From: Streptomyces sp. NBRC 110611 | GTDB lineage: Bacteria > Actinomycetota > Actinomycetes > Streptomycetales > Streptomycetaceae | DNA: 63,811 bases | Assembly (NCBI RefSeq): GCF_001590865.1 | Contig: NZ_BBUY01000019.1 | Coordinates: 52,735-116,545 of the forward strand | Direction of reading: 5' to 3' | Shown here: positions 26,424 to 36,571 of the stretch, piece after piece | How positions within the stretch are numbered: position 1 is the stretch's first letter | Layout: every line of letters starts with the position of its first letter | Position numbers and translations under genes: made by a program | The notes under the pieces: model-generated | The model's database searches: none | What the model was told of the DNA's origin: nothing | The model's input: only the letters and a program-made list of their open reading frames with translations

Positions 26424-27479
26424 TCAGCTTCGTTGACCCCGCGTCTCAGGTGCGCGGGGCCGGTAGGCGCCGGGCGTGGTCCCGGTCCACCGGCGGAAGG
26501 CACGGTGGAAGGCGGTGTCCTCCGAGAAGCCGATCCGCGCCGCCAGTTCGGCCACCGGCTCCTGCCCCGCGGCCAGCGAGGCGATCGCCGCGTCCCGGCG
26601 CACCGCGTCCTTCAGCCGCTGGTACGACGTGCCCTCGGCGTGCAGCCTCCGCCGCAGCGTCGCCGGACTGACGGCCAGCCGGGCGGCGACCTCACCGGCC
26701 TCGGGCAGCCGCGCCGGGGGACCGGCCCGGAGCGCCTGGACGAGGGTACGGCGCACCTGTTCGGCGACGGTCGTCCCGTAGTCGCGGCGGCTGAGCAGGT
26801 CCGCCGGGGCCCGTCGCAGCAGCGCGGCCAGCGCGGCCTCGTCCCGTACGACGGGCGCGGCCAGCCAGCGGGCGTCCCAGCCGGCCGCGGTGCGCCCGGC
26901 GCCGAAGTACACCGGGCAGCCGAACAGCGTGTCGTACTCGGAGGCATGGGGCGGCGCGGGATAGGCGAACGTCGCCCAGCGCAGCGGGATACGGCGGCCG
27001 ACCAGCCAGCTGGAGAGCCGGTGCCAGATGACCAGGAGGCACTCGGAGAGAAAGTCGCCCTCGTCGTAGCGGCACAGGTCGGTGCGGACGGCGAAGACCG
27101 CCGCCGCGCCGGCGTCACCCGGGGCGGGGAGGGTCTCCACCGCCATGTCGGGGCCGCCGGGGAAGAGCCGGTAGAAGCGGGCCGCACGGTCCAGGGCGGA
27201 GCCGAGGTCGGGGCAGCCGAGGCAGGCGTGGCACATCATGGCGAAGGTGCCGCGGCGGCTGGGTTGCGGCCCCAGGCCCAGGAATTCGTCACCGGTGGCC
27301 CGGTACAGGGCCCTGACCAGGCGGGTGAACTGCTCGGCCGTGACCCGGGCCCGGTCGTCGGCGAGCAGCAGCGGAGGGATACGGGCGGTCTGGAGCAGTG
27401 GCACGGTGTCGATGCCGAGCCGCCCGGCACCGCTCAGCGCGGCCCGCACATGGTGCATCGCGATCGTCAACCGGCTCAT
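26424..27479 (-). CDS. AraC-family regulator with arabinose-binding-like domain
   Basis: 351 aa. The N-terminal two thirds resemble the Arabinose_bd-type ligand domain of OruR/ArgR-like regulators. The C-terminal part is a double helix-turn-helix: LAVSPATLRRRLHAEGTSYQ, then PVAELAARIGFSEDTAFHRA with the RWTGTTPGAYR signature. Start ATG 27479 (MSRLTIAMHH). It is transcribed toward the lipase gene and is its likely regulator. Inducer unknown. Confidence 0.9.
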   Translation of the reverse strand: MSRLTIAMHHVRAALSGAGRLGIDTVPLLQTARIPPLLLADDRARVTAEQFTRLVRALYRATGDEFLGLGPQPSRRGTFAMMCHACLGCPDLGSALDRAARFYRLFPGGPDMAVETLPAPGDAGAAAVFAVRTDLCRYDEGDFLSECLLVIWHRLSSWLVGRRIPLRWATFAYPAPPHASEYDTLFGCPVYFGAGRTAAGWDARWLAAPVVRDEAALAALLRRAPADLLSRRDYGTTVAEQVRRTLVQALRAGPPARLPEAGEVAARLAVSPATLRRRLHAEGTSYQRLKDAVRRDAAIASLAAGQEPVAELAARIGFSEDTAFHRAFRRWTGTTPGAYRPRAPETRGQRS

Positions 27480-27480
27480 G

Positions 27481-27610
27481 CCGCACCCTCGCTTCGCGAG
27501 GCTCCGCATGCGCCGAGCGCGCACCTCTCACCGGTTCTCTCGCTACGCTCGCTCACGCCGCACCCCCGCTTCGCCCGCCCCGCATCCGCTCGGCGCGCAC
27601 CGTCCACCGG
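27481..27610. repeat. Imperfect direct repeat, about 53 bp, 77-bp period
   Basis: The block at 27481-27534 (CCGCACCCTCGCTTCGCGAG...) recurs with differences at 27558-27610 (CCGCACCCCCGCTTCGCCCG...). Both end in CACCGG. The first contains a small inverted repeat CCTCGC-ttc-GCGAGG. The pair sits directly upstream of the AraC gene. Confidence 0.6.
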
Positions 27611-27725
27611 CCCTGCGCCCGGGGCGCCCCGCGGACACCGTAGCCGCCATGAGCGCGGAGGTCAGCGGGCGTGACGGGGCTTGTCATCGCCCGGCCGGGC
27701 CGACGGCCGATTCCGGGCGCACGCG

Positions 27726-27757
27726 GCGGGCGCCCGTTGTCATGGACGGGCGCCCGC
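27726..27757 (-). terminator. Hairpin terminator of lipoprotein gene
   Basis: 12-bp perfect stem (GCGGGCGCCCGT / ACGGGCGCCCGC), 8-nt loop, 18 bp beyond the DUF4232 gene's stop. Confidence 0.75.
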
Positions 27758-27775
27758 AGGGGTTCTGACCGGCTG

Positions 27776-28531
27776 TCAGCCGGGCGATCCGGGCGTCACG
27801 GCGGTCACGTCGAACCGTCCGCCGCAGACCCGCAGCCCGTGGCTGCCGGTGGTCATCGACTCCTTGGAGCCGGGCGGGTAGACGAAGACCAGCTGCGATT
27901 CGGCCCAGCACGGGGTGTCCGAGACCCCGTCGTTGAGGGTGTGCAGCACGGAGTACGCGCTCTGCCCCGGCTGCAACCGGACGGCTTCGCCGCGGCCGCC
28001 CTCGCGGGTGGCGGGCGCGCCGACGGACGAGCCGTCCCGCTTGATCAGTGAGACCCCCGGGAAGCCGCGCAGCGTACAGGCCTTCTTGCCCTTGTTCGTG
28101 AAGACGAGGGGGTAGCGGATGTTGCCCGCGCCGATGTCGGCGTCACCGAGGCGCAGCGACATGTCGGCGGCGGTGCAGCGGTCCGACGCCGTCATGGACG
28201 AGGCATGTGACTCGGTGGCGTTCGGGGTGCCGCTCGAGGTGCTGCCGCCGGAGGGCGCGGCGTTCGCGGACGGCTGCTCGGCGGCGGCCGAGGACGGCCG
28301 GTCCTTCGCGCCGGTCGGCTCGGTGCCGCCCCGTACGCCGTTCCGGGTGCCGCCCTGCGCCTCCTGCTGTGCGCCGTCCTGGGAGGTGGCGGGGGCGGCG
28401 GCCGACGAGGGGCGGGACGCGGCGCCGGTGGTCCCGTCCTGGCAGGCGGTGAGCGTGAGCGCGGCGACGGCGATCAGCGAACCGGCGGCGACACGGCGGC
28501 CGCGGCCTGGTGTCCTGGTGGTGAGCGACAT
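27776..28531 (-). CDS. DUF4232 lipoprotein
   Basis: 251 aa. Basic N-terminus, hydrophobic segment and lipobox LTAC (Cys about 30) mark a lipoprotein. A long Ser/Ala/Gln/Gly-rich linker (about 31-115) follows. The C-terminal 130 residues fit DUF4232: RCTAADMSLRLGDAD, LVFTNKGKKACTLRGFPGV, LQPGQSAYSVLHT, CWAESQLVFVYPPGSK, RVCGG. Common in Streptomyces, function unknown. GAGGGGG precedes the ATG. Monocistronic with a strong terminator. Confidence 0.9.
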   Translation of the reverse strand: MSLTTRTPGRGRRVAAGSLIAVAALTLTACQDGTTGAASRPSSAAAPATSQDGAQQEAQGGTRNGVRGGTEPTGAKDRPSSAAAEQPSANAAPSGGSTSSGTPNATESHASSMTASDRCTAADMSLRLGDADIGAGNIRYPLVFTNKGKKACTLRGFPGVSLIKRDGSSVGAPATREGGRGEAVRLQPGQSAYSVLHTLNDGVSDTPCWAESQLVFVYPPGSKESMTTGSHGLRVCGGRFDVTAVTPGSPG

Positions 28532-29041
28532 GGGTGTCCCCCTCGTCTGGTGGGTGCGAGCTCTCGTATGGGTGCGTACGGTCCGTCCGTTTGTACTTCC
28601 AGAGTGGCCCCGCGCGCTGCCGGACCGCTAACGAGGCACTAACACACCACTAATGAGTGGGCGCGCCCGGCACGCCGGTGCCCCGGCACCTCCTTGACCA
28701 GCCGGGACTCCGTGTGCGCCGCTCAGACTCGCAGAAATCCCCCACGGCACGGACGCGGCACCACCGACTTCGGCCCACTTGTCCGCAAACAACCGAAATG
28801 ACGTCATGAGGCGGGAGGCGCCGCGATCGTCACCTTTGACGTGGCATTCGACAGGACGCCTGGCACGGCAACCGCCGGATTCTCCCGGTGAGTTCGTCCA
28901 CCCCGCTGCCCGCAGCGGCGGCGCTCCGCCCCGTGAGCGGGCGCCGCACCCACACCGCGCGTACGGTCCGTTTCACCGTCCGGAACGGCCGATTTCAGGC
29001 TCCGGAACGGCCGAATGCCCCCGAACGGCGACCTGGACGCG
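28532..29041. other. Intergenic with short direct repeats
   Basis: 510 bp between two minus-strand genes. Near its right end CCGGAACGGCCGA occurs at 28980 and 29002, with a weaker third copy at 29021, just after the butyrolactone-receptor gene's stop. No gene or perfect terminator stem seen. Confidence 0.45.
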
Positions 29042-29728
29042 TCAGCTCGCCACCGCTCCGACACCGGCGTCGGACTCCGCCTGCGCGGCCGCGCGCTCCT
29101 GCAGCACGGCATCCAGCCACTCCCCGCGCCCCGGGTCCAGCTTGAGCTTGGCGAGGATGGCCGGCACCGCGATGCTGGGCAGGGTGTGTTCGTAGAACAC
29201 GGCCAGCCGGCGGCCGAGATCCTCCCGGTTGGACAGGGTGTGCGACATCATCTGCACCCCGGCGAAGGCGCCGACGAACAGCTCCGCGGTGTCGCGTACA
29301 TCGATGCTCTCCAGGATTTCGCCGCGGCCCCGCGCCTCGATCAGGAGCCCCTCGATGAACGCGGCCCACGAGAGCATCGACTGCTTGCGGTCCAGGTGAT
29401 TGGAGCCCTGCTCGACGGCGAGCCGGGCCGCGCCGCGCTGGATCGGGTCGTTGCGCAGCCGGTACGCCAGCACCTGCCCCACATCGATGAATTCCTGGAG
29501 TTTGACCTGCTGCGGCTCCACCGCGATGTCCAGCACATGCTCGCCCAGCACCGCGAGCGCGAGCTGCTCCTTGGAGGCGAAGTGGAAATACAGGGCGCCC
29601 TTCGTCACACCGGCGCGTTCAAGAACTTCGGCGATGGTGGCGCGGTCATACCCGCAGTCGTCGAAGACCGCTGCCGCCGCCTCCAGGATCAGCCGCCGGG
29701 TCCGGATCGCGCGGTCCTGTTGTGCCAC
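29042..29728 (-). CDS. scbR: TetR-family gamma-butyrolactone receptor (ScbR/ArpA-like)
   Basis: 228 aa. N-terminal TetR helix-turn-helix (about 10-56): TRRLILEAAAAVFDDCGYDR, then IAEVLERAGVTKGALYFHF, ASKEQLALAVL, close to ScbR/ArpA. The C-terminal ligand domain has the family's LQEFIDVGQVLAYRL and LSWAAFIEGLL segments. These repressors release DNA on binding a butyrolactone and usually control the divergent afsA/scbA gene, which is exactly the neighbour here. The symbol is by similarity and arrangement. A candidate autoregulatory element lies between them. Confidence 0.9.
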   Translation of the reverse strand: MAQQDRAIRTRRLILEAAAAVFDDCGYDRATIAEVLERAGVTKGALYFHFASKEQLALAVLGEHVLDIAVEPQQVKLQEFIDVGQVLAYRLRNDPIQRGAARLAVEQGSNHLDRKQSMLSWAAFIEGLLIEARGRGEILESIDVRDTAELFVGAFAGVQMMSHTLSNREDLGRRLAVFYEHTLPSIAVPAILAKLKLDPGRGEWLDAVLQERAAAQAESDAGVGAVAS

Positions 29729-29833
29729 AGGACGTCTCCTGTTCTCTCGAAATCGTCAAGTTCCGCAACTGCTCAGTAGAGTTCAAGTCACCGCCCGATC
29801 AGCTTATTTCCTCTTTCCGTGAGTGCGGCATTG

Positions 29834-29862
29834 AAAATAAAACCGGATAGTACGTATCTTAT
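29834..29862. promoter_or_regulatory. Autoregulatory element (butyrolactone-receptor box)
   Basis: AAAATAAAACCGGATAGTAC followed by GTATCTTAT in the scbR/afsA intergenic region. It resembles ARE boxes recalled from the scbA/scbR region of S. coelicolor (AAACCG, then a GTATCTTA half-site in imperfect dyad). It lies about 60-85 bp before the afsA-like start, where a bound receptor could repress both divergent promoters. Recognition is from memory, not a matrix scan. Confidence 0.65.
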
Positions 29863-29919
29863 CAGCGCAAGACCTCGACCATAGATCCGTAAGATCCATA
29901 GAGACGCCTGGGGGCAGTC

Positions 29920-30903
29920 ATGAGCGACACGATGCACGTCAGCGGCGCGGTTCAGCCCAGGTCCCCACATCAATTGTGCCTGGACGAGAACGAGCCGGCC
30001 GCTGAGGCGATGCGCTCCGACGCCCGCGTTCCCGGCGCATTCGTGCACCGTCCCGTCCTCGACGACATTCTGGTCACTTCCTGGCATCGGGTGGACGACC
30101 GCCATTTCTCGCTCACCGCCCGGTGGCCCCACGACCACGGCTACTTCGCCCCCGACCACAGCCGCCACCCGCTCATCCTCACCGCCGAGACCATCCGTCA
30201 GGCCGGGCTGCTCCTCTCGCACGCCGAACTCGGCGTACCGGTGGGCCATCACTTCATCCTCGGGGACCTCGTCTTCACCACGCACCCCGAGCGGCTCGCC
30301 GGCGACGGCGGCCCCACCTCACTGACGATCGACGTCGCCTGCAGCGATCTGCGGATGCGCGCCGGCGCGCTGACCGAAGGCCGCTTCGACATGACGGTGC
30401 GCTCGGCGGGCCGGACCGTCGCGACCGGGTACTCCCATGTCACCGTCACCTCCCCCGCCGTCTACCGCCGGATCCGCGGTGAGCGGCTGACCGCCCGGCA
30501 CAGCGCCGCCCCGGTTCCCCCCTGCGTACCGCCCCGGCTGACGGGCAGCGCCACCGAGCGCGACGTCCTGCTCTCCCCCACCGACCGGCCCGATCGCTGG
30601 CTGCTGCGGATAGCGCCCGGTCATGCCGCGGTCGTGAACCCGGCCAACGACCACGTCCCCGGTATGGCGCTGATCGATGCCGCACAGCAGGCCGCGTACG
30701 CCCTGACCGCGCCCGACAGCTTCGTCCCGTACGCCCTGGGCACCGAGTTCCACCGCTACGCCGAGCACGGCACCCCCTGCGTCATCGAGGCCCGCCGCGT
30801 GCCGTCCGCGTCGCCCGGCACCACGACGGTGGAGGTCACCGGCCTTCAGGACGGCGAGCCGGTGTTCGTGTCCACCCTCACGGCGCCGGCCGGACGCGGC
30901 TGA
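29920..30903 (+). CDS. afsA: AfsA/ScbA-like gamma-butyrolactone synthase
   Basis: 327 aa, the usual length. The protein has two hotdog-like halves, as in AfsA, which condenses a beta-ketoacyl-ACP with dihydroxyacetone phosphate to start A-factor-type signals. Recognisable features: VHRPVLDDILVTSWHRVDD, HPLILTAETIRQAGLLLSH with the conserved Glu, GVPVGHHFIL, and in the second half HVPGMALIDAAQQAA and GTEFHRYAE. GGGGG lies before ATG 29920. It is followed by an SDR reductase. The gene symbol is by family. Confidence 0.92.
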   Translation: MSDTMHVSGAVQPRSPHQLCLDENEPAAEAMRSDARVPGAFVHRPVLDDILVTSWHRVDDRHFSLTARWPHDHGYFAPDHSRHPLILTAETIRQAGLLLSHAELGVPVGHHFILGDLVFTTHPERLAGDGGPTSLTIDVACSDLRMRAGALTEGRFDMTVRSAGRTVATGYSHVTVTSPAVYRRIRGERLTARHSAAPVPPCVPPRLTGSATERDVLLSPTDRPDRWLLRIAPGHAAVVNPANDHVPGMALIDAAQQAAYALTAPDSFVPYALGTEFHRYAEHGTPCVIEARRVPSASPGTTTVEVTGLQDGEPVFVSTLTAPAGRG

Positions 30904-31080
30904 ACGCCCGCCGCACGCACCGCACCGCCTCCTTCTCCGCGACGCACCGCACCACCCCCTCCTTCTCCGCGGCACCCGGCGCGCGCCGGTTCGTGCCGCG
31001 TTGCATCACGACCACCACTTCATCGACAGTGACCGGCGGCAGCACGCCCGCCGCGGACAACGAAAGGCCGACGCACCATC

Positions 31081-31845
31081 ATGGGTGACCTCAACGGAAA
31101 GACCGCGCTGGTAACGGGATCCAGCCGGGGCATCGGCCGGGCCATCGCCCAGCGCCTCGCTCAGGACGGTGCACTGGTCGCCATTCACTACAACAACAGC
31201 GACACCGAGGCCGGGGAAACGCTCGCGAGCATCAAAGCCGCCGGCGGACGGGCATTCACGGTAAAAGCGGAACTGGGGGTACCCGGTGACGCCGAAGCGC
31301 TGTTCACCGCCTTTGACGCCGAACTCGCCGCGTACGGCGCCGGACCCGGTCTCGACATACTCGTGAACAACGCGGCGACCCGGTTTTCCGGGCGCATCGG
31401 CGAGGCCACGGAGGAAGAGTTCGACCGCACCATCGCGATCAACACCAAGGCACCGTTCTTCATCATCCAGCACGGTCTGCGCCGGATGCGGGACGGCGGA
31501 CGCATCATCAACATCTCGTCGGCGGTGACGAGCAGAGCGCACCCGTCGAACGTCGCCTACAGCGTTTCCAAGGGCGCGGTGGACACCCTCACGCTCACCC
31601 TCGCCAAGGACCTCGGCGGGCGCGGGATCACGGTGAACACCCTCGCCCCCGGCTGGGTCGAGACCCATGTGACCGAGTCCCACCGGGCGACGCCCGAGGG
31701 GCGGGCGGCGCTGGCGGCCACTTCGGTGTTCAACCGCATCGGCCGGCCCGCCGATATCGCCGATGTCGCCGCCTTCCTCGCCTCCGACGACTCCCGCTGG
31801 ATCACCGGCCAGCGCATCGACGTCACCGGCGGTTCGGTGCTCTGA
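31081..31845 (+). CDS. SDR-family oxidoreductase of butyrolactone locus
   Basis: 254 aa classical short-chain dehydrogenase. TGSSRGIG cofactor loop, NNAA, catalytic Ser in NISSAV and Tyr/Lys in YSVSK, closing with DVTGGSVL. FabG-like. It lies 177 bp after the afsA-like gene on the same strand and could reduce the ketone of the butyrolactone precursor, as reductases do in other butyrolactone loci. That role is inferred from position. The ribosome site is moderate (AAAGG). Confidence 0.9.
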   Translation: MGDLNGKTALVTGSSRGIGRAIAQRLAQDGALVAIHYNNSDTEAGETLASIKAAGGRAFTVKAELGVPGDAEALFTAFDAELAAYGAGPGLDILVNNAATRFSGRIGEATEEEFDRTIAINTKAPFFIIQHGLRRMRDGGRIINISSAVTSRAHPSNVAYSVSKGAVDTLTLTLAKDLGGRGITVNTLAPGWVETHVTESHRATPEGRAALAATSVFNRIGRPADIADVAAFLASDDSRWITGQRIDVTGGSVL

Positions 31846-31871
31846 GCCCGCCTGCCCCGCGACACGACCTA

Positions 31872-32093
31872 CTAGGGCATCGGCCAGTCGTCCAGTGAGC
31901 CGCCCCGCCATTCGACGAGGGCGGGGTCGTCGAGCCGGATGTCCTCGGCCGGCTGGGCGAATCCCGCGCGGCGGAGGAATTCGGCGACATCGCCACGGCC
32001 GTGGGCGAGGCCGACGATCTGCCCGTGCACGGTCACCCGGCGGCCGCCCGACGGCGTCGGGGGGTGCACGATGACAGGCGGATGCGCGGTCAT
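31872..32093 (-). CDS. Small hypothetical protein
   Basis: 73 aa (MTAHPPVIVHPPTPSGGRRV...), convergent with the SDR gene, 26 bp from its stop. GGAGG lies very close to the ATG. Strand-rich N-terminus and an LRRAGF/LDDPALVEWRGG C-terminus. Family not named here, but it reads like a real small soluble protein. Confidence 0.65.
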   Translation of the reverse strand: MTAHPPVIVHPPTPSGGRRVTVHGQIVGLAHGRGDVAEFLRRAGFAQPAEDIRLDDPALVEWRGGSLDDWPMP

Positions 32094-32172
32094 GCCTCCA
32101 GCGTGCGCCGGGCTCCGCCCTCGCGCACCTCGGGTACCGCCGCGGGCGGCGTGGCGCATCCGGGTATGCGGA

Positions 32173-32206
32173 AGCCCCGGCCAGACGGGGGGAACCGGCC
32201 GGGGCT
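32173..32206 (-). terminator. Terminator of gcl
   Basis: 10-bp perfect stem (AGCCCCGGCC / GGCCGGGGCT), 14-nt loop, about 125 bp past the gcl stop. Confidence 0.6.
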
Positions 32207-32330
32207 GCTCGGGTGAGGATGTTCCGCAACGCCCTCACCCATTTGAACGGTGAACGACGAGTGTCCGTTCCATGGCGCCGGCGTGACGGTCGTCACTCCG
32301 CCCACCCCGCGATCCGGACCGGCCCCGGTG

Positions 32331-34112
<1,782 letters not shown>

Positions 34113-34198
34113 CGAGTACTCCTGCGTCGACCTGTCACGGGCTGGTTCCGGCGAAGAGCCGGAGGCACTGCACCGCACTGCACTGCACACACTCCAGT

Positions 34199-34239
34199 AA
34201 TTCCACATCTCGGAATTAAAATTTTGCTTTATGGAAGCA
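34199..34239. promoter_or_regulatory. Two operator-like palindromes upstream of gcl
   Basis: AATTCC-n7-GGAATT at 34199-34217 and TGCTT-n5-AAGCA at 34225-34239, in a strikingly AT-rich patch about 90-125 bp before the gcl start. Glyoxylate/allantoin genes are commonly under IclR-type control, so these are candidate sites; no regulator gene is adjacent. Confidence 0.5.
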
Positions 34240-34321
34240 GAAGGTAGAGTGCACCCCATGCCCCGTCAAGGGGTGACGGGCCGGCGAGGGGCTGCCGGGC
34301 GCACGCGGACGGACATGCGAA

Positions 34322-34357
34322 GAGCCGCGCACCAGGCGAGTGCCCGGTGCGCGGCTC
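34322..34357 (-). terminator. Terminator of repeat-protein gene
   Basis: 12-bp perfect stem (GAGCCGCGCACC / GGTGCGCGGCTC), 12-nt loop, 95 bp after the stop at 34452. Together with the gcl promoter elements this fills the 34113-34451 gap. Confidence 0.7.
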
Positions 34358-34451
34358 GGCGGCCGTTCAGTGGCTTACGACTTACGGAAGACTTCGGTGG
34401 CTTACCGGAAACCACGGAGGACGAGGGCGCCGGGCCCTGCGCCGGACGTGC

Positions 34452-34904
34452 CTAGGCGGCGTTGGCGAAACGCTTGAACGCGGCCTTGGTTCCCGCTCCC
34501 GCGATTCCGTCGATCTTGCCCTTGTAACCCCAGCTGTTCTTCAGCAGGCGCTGCAGCGCCTTTACCGTCTCGCGCCCGACGGCTCCGTCGATCTTGCCCT
34601 TGTAGCCCCAGTGCGCCTTGAGGTTGCGCTGGAACGCCTTCCAGCTGTTGGTGCCCAGCTGCCCGTCGATCGCACCCCGGTAGCCCCAGTACTTCTTCAG
34701 CCAGCCCTGGACCTTCTTGGCCTGCTTGGCGTTCAGACCGAGGTTGACCACCGCGAGCGGGTGGGCGGCCTCGGAACTCACCGCCGGCGGCGAGGCCGGC
34801 GCGGATGCCGCGAAGGCGGCGCCCGCATCCGTCAGGCTCCCGGCGGCGATCCCGGCCACCGCGGTGACGCCGACGAGTGCCCTCATGACAGTGTTCGGTC
34901 GCAT
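34452..34904 (-). CDS. Secreted protein with three wall-binding-like repeats
   Basis: 150 aa. Signal peptide about 1-32 (MRPNTVMRALVGVTAVAGIA). The mature part has three tandem repeats of about 37 residues, each with WGYKGKIDG (first copy WGYRGAIDG), a G-x-x-T/S segment and an AFQR/ALQR/AFKR helix. The pattern matches short peptidoglycan-binding-1-type repeats. Very basic mature protein, suited to wall or polyanion binding. AAGGGGAA precedes ATG 34904. No catalytic domain. Confidence 0.85.
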   Translation of the reverse strand: MRPNTVMRALVGVTAVAGIAAGSLTDAGAAFAASAPASPPAVSSEAAHPLAVVNLGLNAKQAKKVQGWLKKYWGYRGAIDGQLGTNSWKAFQRNLKAHWGYKGKIDGAVGRETVKALQRLLKNSWGYKGKIDGIAGAGTKAAFKRFANAA

Positions 34905-35181
34905 GTGTTCCCCTTCAGGGTCGTAGGACGGCACCTGGCGCGGCCGGCGCACAGGTGCCGATCCGGTCCGCCCGGGCCACGGCGGGTGCGGGACGGCCGA
35001 GCCGTCCGCGGGGCCGTGTCTCCGGACCGGCAACCCGAGAGTGCGGGGTGGGCGGTCACGTCTGCCAGGCCTGCCCGGCGAATGGTGAAATGCTGGGACG
35101 TCTCACCCTCTGACCTGCGGGGACACGGTTCCGGCTGCCGCTCCCCGGGGACGCGCCCGCAGGGCGGCCGGAGCGGACGCC

Positions 35182-36408
35182 CTACCGGATCGGCATGCCC
35201 GACAGCGCCCGGGCGATCACCAGCCGCTGGATCTCACTCGTGCCTTCGAAGATCGTGTAGATGGCGGCGTCGCGGTGCATCCGCTCGACCGGGTACTCGC
35301 GGGTGAAGCCGTTGCCGCCGAGGATCTGAACGGCCTGCGCGGTGACCTTCTTGGCGACCTCGCCGGCGAAGAGCTTGGACATCGAGCCCTCGGCGCTCTC
35401 GAACTTCTTGCCGGCGGCGGCCATCCAGGAGGCGCGCCACACCAGCAGCCGCGCCGCGTCGATCTGCGTCCGCATGTCCGCGAGCTGGAAGGCGACGCCC
35501 TGGTTGCCGATGATCGGGCGGCCGAACTGCTCACGGGTCCTGGCGTACTCCAGCGCCTCCTCATAGGCGGCGCGGGCGGTGCCGACCGCCATGGCGCCGA
35601 CGGCCGGACGGGACGCCTCGAACGTCGCCATCGCGGCGTTCTTCACCCTCTCGCCCCCCGCCTCGGCCTTCTCCCGGGCCCGGGCGAGGCGCTCGTCGAG
35701 CTTCTCCTTGCCGCCGAGCAGGCAGTGGCCGGGCACCCGGACGTCCTCCAGGACGACCTCGGCGGTGTGCGAGGCGCGGATGCCGTGCTTCCTGAACTTC
35801 TGGCCCTGGGTGAGCCCCGGGGTGTCCGGCGGGACGATGAAGGAGGCGTGGCCCTTGGAACCCAGCTCGGGGGCGACGACCGCGACCACGACATGGACGT
35901 CGGCGATACCGCCGTTGGTCGCCCAGGTCTTGGTGCCGTTGAGCACCCACGCGTCACCGGCCTCGTCGTACACGGCGCGGGTGCGCATGGCGGAGACATC
36001 GGAGCCGGCGTCGGGTTCGGAGGAGCAGAAGGCGGCGACCTTGACGTCGTCGGCGTCCCCGTACATCTGCGGGACCCAGGTGCCGATCTGCTCCTCGGTG
36101 CCGTTGGCGAGCACACCGACCGCGGCCAGGCCGGTGCCGACGATGGACAGGGCGATGCCCGCGTCCCCCCAGAAGAGTTCCTCCATGGCCATCGGGATGC
36201 CGAGGCCGGTCGGGTCGAAGAACTGCTGGGCGTAGAAGTCGAGTGAGTACAGACCGATCTTGGCGGCTTCCTGGATCACCGGCCAGGGGGTCTCCTCGCG
36301 CTCGTCCCACTCCGCGGCGGCGGGGCGCATGACGTCCGCGGCGAAGCCGTGAATCCAGTCACGGACTTCCTTCTGCTCGTCGTTGAGCTCCATGGTGAAC
36401 TCGGCCAT
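35182..36408 (-). CDS. Acyl-CoA dehydrogenase
   Basis: 408 aa flavoenzyme for the first step of beta-oxidation or a related acid pathway. AAFCSSEPDAGSDVSAM and GTKTWATNG are the FAD/substrate motifs. The C-terminal signature is present (LGGNGFTREYPVERMHRDA, then YTIFEGTSEIQRLVIAR); Glu in FEGTSE is the expected catalytic base. GGAGGGG precedes ATG 36408. Divergent from a TetR regulator with two palindromes between them, so regulation by it is likely. Confidence 0.94.
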   Translation of the reverse strand: MAEFTMELNDEQKEVRDWIHGFAADVMRPAAAEWDEREETPWPVIQEAAKIGLYSLDFYAQQFFDPTGLGIPMAMEELFWGDAGIALSIVGTGLAAVGVLANGTEEQIGTWVPQMYGDADDVKVAAFCSSEPDAGSDVSAMRTRAVYDEAGDAWVLNGTKTWATNGGIADVHVVVAVVAPELGSKGHASFIVPPDTPGLTQGQKFRKHGIRASHTAEVVLEDVRVPGHCLLGGKEKLDERLARAREKAEAGGERVKNAAMATFEASRPAVGAMAVGTARAAYEEALEYARTREQFGRPIIGNQGVAFQLADMRTQIDAARLLVWRASWMAAAGKKFESAEGSMSKLFAGEVAKKVTAQAVQILGGNGFTREYPVERMHRDAAIYTIFEGTSEIQRLVIARALSGMPIR

Positions 36409-36438
36409 GTCCCCTCCAGCGCTGCGGGCGGTACAGGT

Positions 36439-36477
36439 GTTACTAGCGGTAACGTGAAGTGTGTTACTCGCCAGTAA
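36439..36477. promoter_or_regulatory. Paired TetR operators
   Basis: GTTAC-n5-GTAAC at 36439-36453 and TTACT-n4-AGTAA at 36464-36477, between the divergent acyl-CoA dehydrogenase and TetR genes. Both share TTACT...GTAA half-sites and are the natural targets of the adjacent TetR protein. Confidence 0.7.
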
Positions 36478-36571
36478 GGGATGTCAACTCCCCCTGCGGC
36501 GGATTCGGGGGGAAGATCGGGTGTTACGTTGCGCCAGCGCCACGGATTCACAATGGGTGGGGAGCACGATC

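Noticed and set aside
26319..32330. Biosynthetic gene cluster around the butyrolactone island
   Set aside because: No ketosynthase, NRPS, terpene synthase or lantipeptide gene is seen on either side within the window.
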